NCBI RefSeq assembly: GCF_001426085.1
Contig: NZ_LMRR01000041.1
Location: 1-64,000, forward strand
DNA from: Rhodococcus sp. Leaf278
GTDB lineage: Bacteria; Actinomycetota; Actinomycetes; Mycobacteriales; Mycobacteriaceae
Reading direction: 5' to 3'
DNA: 64,000 bases
In this document: piece after piece, positions 59,125 to 64,000 of the stretch
Layout of the letters: every line of letters starts with the position of its first letter
How positions within the stretch are numbered: the first letter of the stretch is position 1
Made by a program: the position numbers and the translations under genes
Notes under the pieces: generated by a model
The model's database searches: none
What the model was told of the DNA's origin: nothing
Seen by the model: only the letters and a program-made list of their open reading frames with translations

Positions 59125-60115
59125 TGACAGCCTCCGTTGCGGTTTGTTCGGCGAGCAGAGCGACTTCGGTGGCGGTGGGCATTGCCGTCGAACATTCGAG
59201 GCGCGATGCCACGATGGCTCCTGCGGCATTGCCGTATCGCAAGATTTTTTCCAGCGGCCAACCGGCGAGCAAGCCGTGACAGAGCGAACCGCCGAAGCTG
59301 TCTCCCGCCCCGAGTCCGTTGACCACGTCGACGAAGTTCGGTGCCACCGTGACGGTCTGCGTCTTGGTCTTGCCGAGAACACCTTTGGGGCCCATCTTGA
59401 CGATGGCAAGGGAGACTCCGAGATCGAGAAGTGCATCGGCCGCCTTGTGCGGGTCGGTCTCACCGACTGCGATCTGGCACTCCTCCTTGTTCCCGACGGC
59501 AACCGTGACCTGCTCGAGCGCCCGGCGTACCTGCTCCGTCGCGGCGGCGGGCGAATCCCAGAACATCGGCCGGTAGTCCAGATCCAGTACGGTCAACGGT
59601 GCTCGATCTCGGGCGTCCCATGCAGCGAAATGGGCGCTGCGGCTGGGTTCTTCGGACAAGCCGGTGACTGTCGACCAGTACAGACGAGCGTTGCGGACAG
59701 CGTCGACGTCGATGTTCTCCGGACGAATCTGGAGATCGGGCGCCGACGGCTTCCGATAGAAATAGAGCGGGAAGTCGTCGGGCGGAAAGATCTCGCAGAA
59801 CGTGACCGGAGTTGCGAATTGGTCGTCGGTGACGACGAATCGGTTGTCGACGCCCAACCGAGCCAGCTCCGCGGCCACGTATCGACCGAAGGGATCGTTG
59901 CCGACGCCGGAGATCAGCGCCGAGCGGCACCCCAGTCGCGCGGCGGCGACGGTGACGTTCGCGGCGCTACCCCCCAGGAACTTTCCGAAGGTGTCGACCT
60001 CCTCGAGACCGACGCCGGTCTGCAGAGGATAGATATCGACACCGCTTCGCCCGATTGCGAGGACGTCGAAGGCCGCGGTGTTCGCGTCGGCTGAGGTGGT
60101 CACGATCGACTCCAT
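59117..60115 (-). CDS. iolC: 5-dehydro-2-deoxygluconokinase
   Basis: A 332-residue PfkB-family kinase. Conserved parts are DVLAIGRSGVDIYPLQTG at the start, FGKFLGGSAANVTVAAARLG near 55-74, and the anion-hole/catalytic NGLGAGDSFGGSLCHGLLAGW near 275-295 with catalytic Asp. It phosphorylates 2-deoxy-5-keto-gluconate at O6. The ATG at 60115 (MESIVTT) gives the right length. It is first in the operon, with an operator and a TTGACA box upstream. Confidence 0.9.
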   Translation of the reverse strand: MESIVTTSADANTAAFDVLAIGRSGVDIYPLQTGVGLEEVDTFGKFLGGSAANVTVAAARLGCRSALISGVGNDPFGRYVAAELARLGVDNRFVVTDDQFATPVTFCEIFPPDDFPLYFYRKPSAPDLQIRPENIDVDAVRNARLYWSTVTGLSEEPSRSAHFAAWDARDRAPLTVLDLDYRPMFWDSPAAATEQVRRALEQVTVAVGNKEECQIAVGETDPHKAADALLDLGVSLAIVKMGPKGVLGKTKTQTVTVAPNFVDVVNGLGAGDSFGGSLCHGLLAGWPLEKILRYGNAAGAIVASRLECSTAMPTATEVALLAEQTATEAVNV

Positions 60116-60193
60116 TGGTGTGAGGTGTTGGTTTCGAGTGCGGGCTTCCCACGTTTCTGCGGTGCGTCCACTGTGCGTGAGCTCACACACGAA

Positions 60194-60199
60194 TGTCAA
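60194..60199 (-). promoter_or_regulatory. -35 box of the inositol operon
   Basis: On the minus strand TTGACA follows the operator after AACTA. The same block of operator, AACTA and TTGAC occurs before the ABC binding-protein gene at 63254-63273. A clear -10 box was not found. Confidence 0.5.
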
Positions 60200-60204
60200 T
60201 AGTT

Positions 60205-60214
60205 TGTCCTGACA
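60205..60214. promoter_or_regulatory. IolR-type operator 1
   Basis: TGTCCTGACA in the gap between iolC and the GntR gene. It fits the Corynebacterium IolR motif KGWCHTRACA as I recall it. GAATGTCA and TGACATTC (60191-60198, 60210-60217) form a larger inverted repeat around it. Confidence 0.7.
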
Positions 60215-60304
60215 TTCTTACTTCCGGTCAAGTGATGTTATCCATGACCTAGACTTCGTACAAGCCGGTGCCCCACAGCGCCCACAGAAAGACGGGAGAG
60301 ACCA

Positions 60305-61075
60305 GTGACCACGTCGAACACAGCGGCGGCTGCAACCGAGGCGGCTCAACTTCCTGTCGAACTCAATCGGTCGAGTCCGGTGCCCCTGTACTTTCAGCTG
60401 GCCCAGGCAATCGAATCCGCCATCCTGCAGGGTGTCCTCGCGCCGGGAGAGCGCTTCGAGAACGAGTTGGCACTTGCCAAGCGACTGAGCCTGTCTCGCC
60501 CCACCACCCGGCGTGCGATTCAAGAACTCGTCGACAAGGGGCTACTGGTACGGAAGCGGGGCGTCGGAACACAGGTGGTTCAGAGCCCGGTCCACCGACC
60601 GGTCGAGCTCACCAGCCTGTTCGACGACCTCGCACGCGCCGGCCAGAACCCGACCACCCGCCTCCTCGACTACCAGGTCGGTCCGCCGACCCACGACGTC
60701 GCACAGGAACTGAACATCTCCGAGACGACGGACGTCGTCACCATTCGCAGGCTCCGAAGCACCAACGGTGAGCCGCTCGCGGTCATGGTCAATTATCTGC
60801 CGGGCGACATAGCCCCGGATCCGGATGAGCTGGAGACCCAGGGCCTGTACTCCTCGCTACGTACGCGAGGGGTGCACATCAGACTCGCCCGCCAGCGCAT
60901 CGGTGCCCGCGCGGCCGACCGCGACGAGGCAGCCTTGCTCGACGAAAAGTACAAGGCACCCCTACTGACCATGCACCGCACCGCTTTCGACGACTCGGGA
61001 AGCGTCGTCGAGTTCGGCGCGCACGTGTACCGGGCGTCCCGGTATTACTTCGACACCACCCTGGTCGACCGCTGA
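60305..61075 (+). CDS. iolR: GntR-family regulator of inositol catabolism, IolR-like
   Basis: A 256-residue GntR/HutC regulator with winged helix-turn-helix at about residues 25-95 (PLYFQLAQAIESAILQGVLAPGERFENELALAKRLSLSRPTTRRAIQELV) and a UTRA ligand domain (105-250). It is divergent from the iol operon with an operator between, as in Corynebacterium iolR. Likely a repressor relieved by an inositol intermediate. GTG 60305 is preceded by GGGAGAGA. UTRA and not FCD places it closer to sugar-responsive members. Confidence 0.86.
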   Translation: MTTSNTAAAATEAAQLPVELNRSSPVPLYFQLAQAIESAILQGVLAPGERFENELALAKRLSLSRPTTRRAIQELVDKGLLVRKRGVGTQVVQSPVHRPVELTSLFDDLARAGQNPTTRLLDYQVGPPTHDVAQELNISETTDVVTIRRLRSTNGEPLAVMVNYLPGDIAPDPDELETQGLYSSLRTRGVHIRLARQRIGARAADRDEAALLDEKYKAPLLTMHRTAFDDSGSVVEFGAHVYRASRYYFDTTLVDR

Positions 61076-61110
61076 AGGCCCGAGCCGCACCAGGACGTCG
61101 GTAATCGCCT

Positions 61111-62109
61111 TCAGAAAGGGCTCTCCACCACGACTGTTGCGCCGCCGCTGTGCATCGAGGTGATCAACGCCTGCGCCACCACGCTCGCCTGCAGCCCGTC
61201 ACGCGCCGAGGCCAGTGTGGACGTGCGCCCGTCGGTGATCGAGCCGATCCACTCGCCCAGTTGGAGTCGATAAGCGTCGGCAAAGCGGGGCACCCAGTCC
61301 TTCGAGTACGAATGACCGTGCTGCAGAGCCTGATCGGTCAGCGTCCGAACCGGCTCAGCCAGACGGCTCGCGCCATCTTCGCCGACCACCTCACAGCGGA
61401 TGTCGTAACCGTAGCCGGCGTTGAGGAACAACTCCACGGTCGTCAGGACGCCACTCTCGGTTCTGAGCAGCATGAACTGCGGATCGCGGCGATGCGCTAT
61501 CCGCTTGCTCGCACGAGTGGCATGCCAGCTGACCTCGACCACCGGGGAATCGAGCAACCACGGCACCGTATCGAGTTCGTGTATCGCGGAATTGGTGATA
61601 CTTGCCTCCGAATCGCCGCCCGGACCGGAGGTGACCGTGCGACTCGAGCAGTGCACGATCAACGGATCGCCCACTGCGCCCGAAGACACCGTGTGCTTCA
61701 ACTCGACGTATCCCGGGTCGAATCGGCGCATGAAACCCACAGTGAGCAAGGGAATTCCGCCCGAGATCGCAGCCTCGTGGGCTCGAACGACTGTTGCGCA
61801 TTCCTCGACGGTGACCGCGAGCGGCTTCTCACAGAGGACAGGCTTGCGGGCCTCGATACAGGCGAGCACCAACTCGGCGTGGGTGGAGTCATGGGAGGCG
61901 ACGACAACGGCGTCGACGTCTTTTCGCGAAATCAACGCGTACGGGTCGGTGATGCCGTCCGCGCCGACCTCGGCCGCGAGACCGGCCGCGCGGGTGGCGT
62001 CGACGTCCGCCACGGCCGTCACGGTCGCGCCCGACACCACGGAATGCAGGTTCCTTATGTGGTCGGCCCCCATCACTCCGGCTCCGATTACTCCTACGCG
62101 CACGCTCAT
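61111..62109 (-). CDS. Gfo/Idh/MocA oxidoreductase, inositol-dehydrogenase-like
   Basis: A 332-residue NAD(P)-dependent dehydrogenase. VIGAGVMGADHIRNL at residues 7-21, CEKPLAVT near 93, and the ITNSAIHELDTVPWLL segment near 172-187 hold nucleotide site, catalytic Lys and Asp/His. It is similar in layout to iolG in this operon and could act on scyllo-, chiro- or pinitol-derived substrates. It ends convergently with the GntR gene, and a TGTCCGGACA box lies in the control region it shares with the next gene, suggesting membership of the same regulon. Confidence 0.82.
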   Translation of the reverse strand: MSVRVGVIGAGVMGADHIRNLHSVVSGATVTAVADVDATRAAGLAAEVGADGITDPYALISRKDVDAVVVASHDSTHAELVLACIEARKPVLCEKPLAVTVEECATVVRAHEAAISGGIPLLTVGFMRRFDPGYVELKHTVSSGAVGDPLIVHCSSRTVTSGPGGDSEASITNSAIHELDTVPWLLDSPVVEVSWHATRASKRIAHRRDPQFMLLRTESGVLTTVELFLNAGYGYDIRCEVVGEDGASRLAEPVRTLTDQALQHGHSYSKDWVPRFADAYRLQLGEWIGSITDGRTSTLASARDGLQASVVAQALITSMHSGGATVVVESPF

Positions 62110-62144
62110 GGACCCTCGCTTTCGATCTCGATGAAAACATCCGA

Positions 62145-62156
62145 ATGTCCGGACAT
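62145..62156. promoter_or_regulatory. IolR-type operator 2
   Basis: ATGTCCGGACAT, a perfect 12-bp palindrome in the divergent gap between two Gfo/Idh/MocA genes, with an adjoining ACATATGT palindrome at 62153-62160. Core TGTCCGGACA differs from operator 1 by one base. Confidence 0.65.
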
Positions 62157-62187
62157 ATGTACAACACGAGATACTAGGGTGCGTGGC

Positions 62188-63222
62188 ATGACTTCGACCA
62201 CGGAACTACTACTTCCACCCTCACGCGTCGCACCGCCTATCGATGCGCCTGCGCTTCGATGGGGCATCCTCGGACCGGGATGGATCGCAGCGCGGTTCGC
62301 AGAGGCACTGCGCCACCACACTTCCCAGCAGATCACCGCCGTCGCCTCGAGAAACGCGCAGCGAGGCGCGGCCTTCGCTGCGGACTGGGGAATCCCGACC
62401 GTCCACGGCAATTACGAGGATCTCGTTGCACGTTCCGATGTCGACGTCGTGTACATCGCCACCCCGCACACCCTCCACTTCGAGCACGCAAGCTTGGCAC
62501 TCGACGCAGGTAAGCACGTCGTGGTGGAAAAACCCCTCGCTCTCGACGCCCACCAGGCTCGCGCTGTCGCCGAACTCGCCCGATCCAAGGGACTGTTCGC
62601 GATGGAGGCCATGTGGTCTGCGTTTCTGCCGAAATTCGACGTGATCTCCCAGATCTTGACGCAGGGAATGCTCGGTGAGATCGGTACCGTCCTGGCCGAT
62701 CACGGCGAGCACTTCGACACCGATCATCGAATCTACGACCCCGCACTGGCGGGCGGTCCCCTACTCGATCTGGGTACCTATGTCGTCTATTTCGCTCAAA
62801 AGGCGCTGGGCCGACCGGCTGGTGTCACGGCGGTGAGACAGCAGGCAAACTCGGAGCTCAACGGTCAGATCTCGGCGGTCCTGACCTCGCCGACAGGTGC
62901 TCACGCCGTTCTCAACACCACCATCCTGGCCGACACACCGAACCTCGGTGCGGTGTGCGGCACGGCGGGCATGCTCCGTACAGCGGACGTCTTCTATCGA
63001 CCAGGAGACTTCACGGTGACCCTGCGCGACGGACGATCAGCCCGGTTCGTCGACGACGTCAGCGGTTACCCCCGAGGACTCGCCTACGAGGCCGCGGAGG
63101 CCGCCCGTCGGATCGCAAGCGGGGAGCTCGAAAGCCCCTGCCACACAATGATCGACACCATCTCCACTCTCGAGACCCTCGACGAGCTGCGACGCCTCCT
63201 CGGCATCGTTTTTCCCTCCTGA
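62188..63222 (+). CDS. Gfo/Idh/MocA family oxidoreductase
   Basis: A 344-residue dehydrogenase with GILGPGWIAARFAEAL at about residues 28-43, the EKPLALD motif near 118 and the GGPLLDLGTYVVYFA segment near 190-205 (His replaced by Tyr, as in many trans-dihydrodiol/xylose-dehydrogenase-like members). This places it apart from iolG and nearer to glucose-fructose-oxidoreductase-type enzymes. ATG 62188 is used; GTG 62179 is in frame. It is probably co-regulated with the inositol genes through the box upstream. Substrate unknown. Confidence 0.8.
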   Translation: MTSTTELLLPPSRVAPPIDAPALRWGILGPGWIAARFAEALRHHTSQQITAVASRNAQRGAAFAADWGIPTVHGNYEDLVARSDVDVVYIATPHTLHFEHASLALDAGKHVVVEKPLALDAHQARAVAELARSKGLFAMEAMWSAFLPKFDVISQILTQGMLGEIGTVLADHGEHFDTDHRIYDPALAGGPLLDLGTYVVYFAQKALGRPAGVTAVRQQANSELNGQISAVLTSPTGAHAVLNTTILADTPNLGAVCGTAGMLRTADVFYRPGDFTVTLRDGRSARFVDDVSGYPRGLAYEAAEAARRIASGELESPCHTMIDTISTLETLDELRRLLGIVFPS

Positions 63223-63253
63223 TTCGCAGTCTTCCATTTCCCTGCAGTCCTAA

Positions 63254-63263
63254 TGTCTGGACA
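63254..63263. promoter_or_regulatory. IolR-type operator 3
   Basis: TGTCTGGACA, followed by AACTA and a TTGACT -35-like box at 63269-63274, about 90 bases before the binding-protein gene. The arrangement copies the iolC promoter exactly, except for one base in the operator and one in the -35 box. Confidence 0.68.
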
Positions 63264-63362
63264 AACTATTGACTTTTGAGTGTGACCGGTATTACATCTT
63301 CTAAGGCAGTACGCCAGGCCCGCATCAGCGGGTCGTCTGGTCATCGAGAGGATGTTTGGAAA

Positions 63363-64000
63363 ATGACGTCTCGTCTGGGTTCGGTAGCGGACAGGTCCCC
63401 AAAGAACCTGGGGCGCAAAACCATCGCACTGGCGATGGGGGTCGCGTTGGCGGCATCGGTCGCCGCGTGTTCGTCCTCGGGAGGCGCTCCCGAGGAGTCC
63501 GACTCCGGAAGCAATGCAGGAACGGCCGATACCCCGAAGGCAACCATCGCGATGATCACCCACGAGGTACCGGGCGACACGTTCTGGGATCTGATTCGCA
63601 AGGGTGCCGAGGCAGCGGCGGCGAAGGACAACATCGAACTGCGCTACTCCGCAGATCCCGAAGCGCCCAATCAGGCCAACCTGGTCCAGAGCGCAATCGA
63701 CTCGAAGGTCGACGGCATCGCGGTGACGCTGGCCAAGCCCGACGCCATGGCCCCCTCGGTGGAGGCCGCAGAAGCCGCCGGAATTCCGGTGGTGGCGTTC
63801 AACTCCGGATTCGACTCGTGGAAGGACATGGGAGTCGGCCAGTACTTCGGACAGGACGAGACCATTGCCGGCCAGGCCGCTGGTGCCCGCCTGACCGCGG
63901 ACGGTGCGAAGAAGACACTCTGCATCATCCAGGAGCAGGGCCAGGTGGCTCTCGAATCTCGCTGCGCTGGAGTCACATCCGGATTCACCGGTGGCAGCAC
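63363..64000 (+). CDS. Sugar ABC transporter binding lipoprotein (partial, cut by window end)
   Basis: The first 212 codons of a periplasmic-binding-protein-like lipoprotein of the ribose/xylose/inositol (type I) family. The N-terminus carries a signal with lipobox VAAC near residue 39; the mature protein begins KATIAMITHEVPGDTFWDLIRKGAE and continues SAIDSKVDGIAVTLAKPDAMAPSVEAAEAAGIPVVAFNSGFD, the family pattern. GAGAGGA precedes the ATG by 12 bases. It probably binds inositol or a related polyol and is regulated with the iol operon through the box at 63254. The remaining C-terminus and transporter genes lie beyond the window. Confidence 0.85.
   Translation, partial: MTSRLGSVADRSPKNLGRKTIALAMGVALAASVAACSSSGGAPEESDSGSNAGTADTPKATIAMITHEVPGDTFWDLIRKGAEAAAAKDNIELRYSADPEAPNQANLVQSAIDSKVDGIAVTLAKPDAMAPSVEAAEAAGIPVVAFNSGFDSWKDMGVGQYFGQDETIAGQAAGARLTADGAKKTLCIIQEQGQVALESRCAGVTSGFTGGS

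Noticed and set aside
57142-59127. 660-codon plus-strand open frame opposite iolB and the aldolase
   Set aside because: Antisense to two well-recognised genes; Arg/Gly/Val-rich without family features, produced by third-position GC bias.
61150-62187. Long plus-strand frame joined to the front of the dehydrogenase at 62188
   Set aside because: It runs antisense to the Gfo/Idh gene at 61111-62109 and through an operator; no domain is encoded.

Overview
The window is a GC-rich, densely coded chromosomal segment from an actinobacterium, most likely Rhodococcus or a close relative in the Mycobacteriales. This rests on base composition, frequent GTG/TTG starts, Nei2-type glycosylase, GAF-ANTAR, DUF385 and Cgl0159-type proteins, and an inositol locus organised as in Corynebacterium/Rhodococcus. 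I count about 60 protein genes. I see no rRNA, tRNA, insertion sequence, prophage or CRISPR array. No gene-free stretch exceeds 300 bases. The first 174 bases hold nothing I can name.

Layout. 0.2-3.3 kb: BrkB/YihY membrane protein, CsbD stress protein, GAF-ANTAR regulator and Nei2 DNA glycosylase. 3.3-10.4 kb: a phosphonate cluster. A five-gene minus-strand operon (phosphonatase-like HAD, PhnD, PhnC, a tandem-fused PhnE, zinc alcohol dehydrogenase) diverges from a PhnF-like GntR repressor and an FAD oxidoreductase; two operator palindromes lie in the shared promoter. 10.4-14.4 kb: PepSY protein, PCu(A)C copper chaperone and Tat-exported DyP peroxidase, coupled by overlaps, plus a membrane protein. 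14.5-22.7 kb: TetR/quinone-reductase pair, acetyltransferase, DUF385 protein, iron-siderophore ABC system, SelO and two VOC proteins.

22.7-31.6 kb: an acid/amide catabolic island (acyl-CoA dehydrogenase, isochorismatase-like amidase, HyuB, HyuA, CoA transferase, FCD-GntR, and a divergent HMG-CoA-lyase-like enzyme). Two copies of a hairpin repeat of about 72 nt lie in this region. 31.7-35.8 kb: two small-molecule methyltransferases, a PhyH-type Fe/2-oxoglutarate dioxygenase and a lipase. 35.8-41 kb: cyanase, aldo/keto reductase and two c-di-GMP enzymes. 41-44.7 kb: a membrane-anchored linalool dehydratase/isomerase-family protein translationally coupled to an MpaB-like oxygenase and facing a TetR gene across a long perfect palindrome. 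44.7-50.8 kb: TetR/NmrA pair, a 46-aa membrane protein, LacI with a sugar porter and USP, and a secreted lipase.

50.9-64 kb: the myo-inositol regulon. An eight-gene minus-strand operon, iolC-aldolase-iolB-iolD-iolE-iolG-iolH-mmsA, ends in a strong terminator. It is followed on the plus strand by an IolR-type GntR gene, two more inositol-dehydrogenase-like genes and the start of a sugar ABC binding-protein gene cut by the window edge. Three TGTCNGGACA-like boxes sit upstream of the operon, the dehydrogenase pair and the ABC gene. They suggest one regulator controls uptake and catabolism together.

The parts most likely to hold new biology are the Ldi-MpaB pair, the two-methyltransferase/PhyH cassette, the phosphonate route lacking PhnW, and the HyuAB-CoA island. 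Domain and family calls come from recognising motifs by eye; no database search was run.
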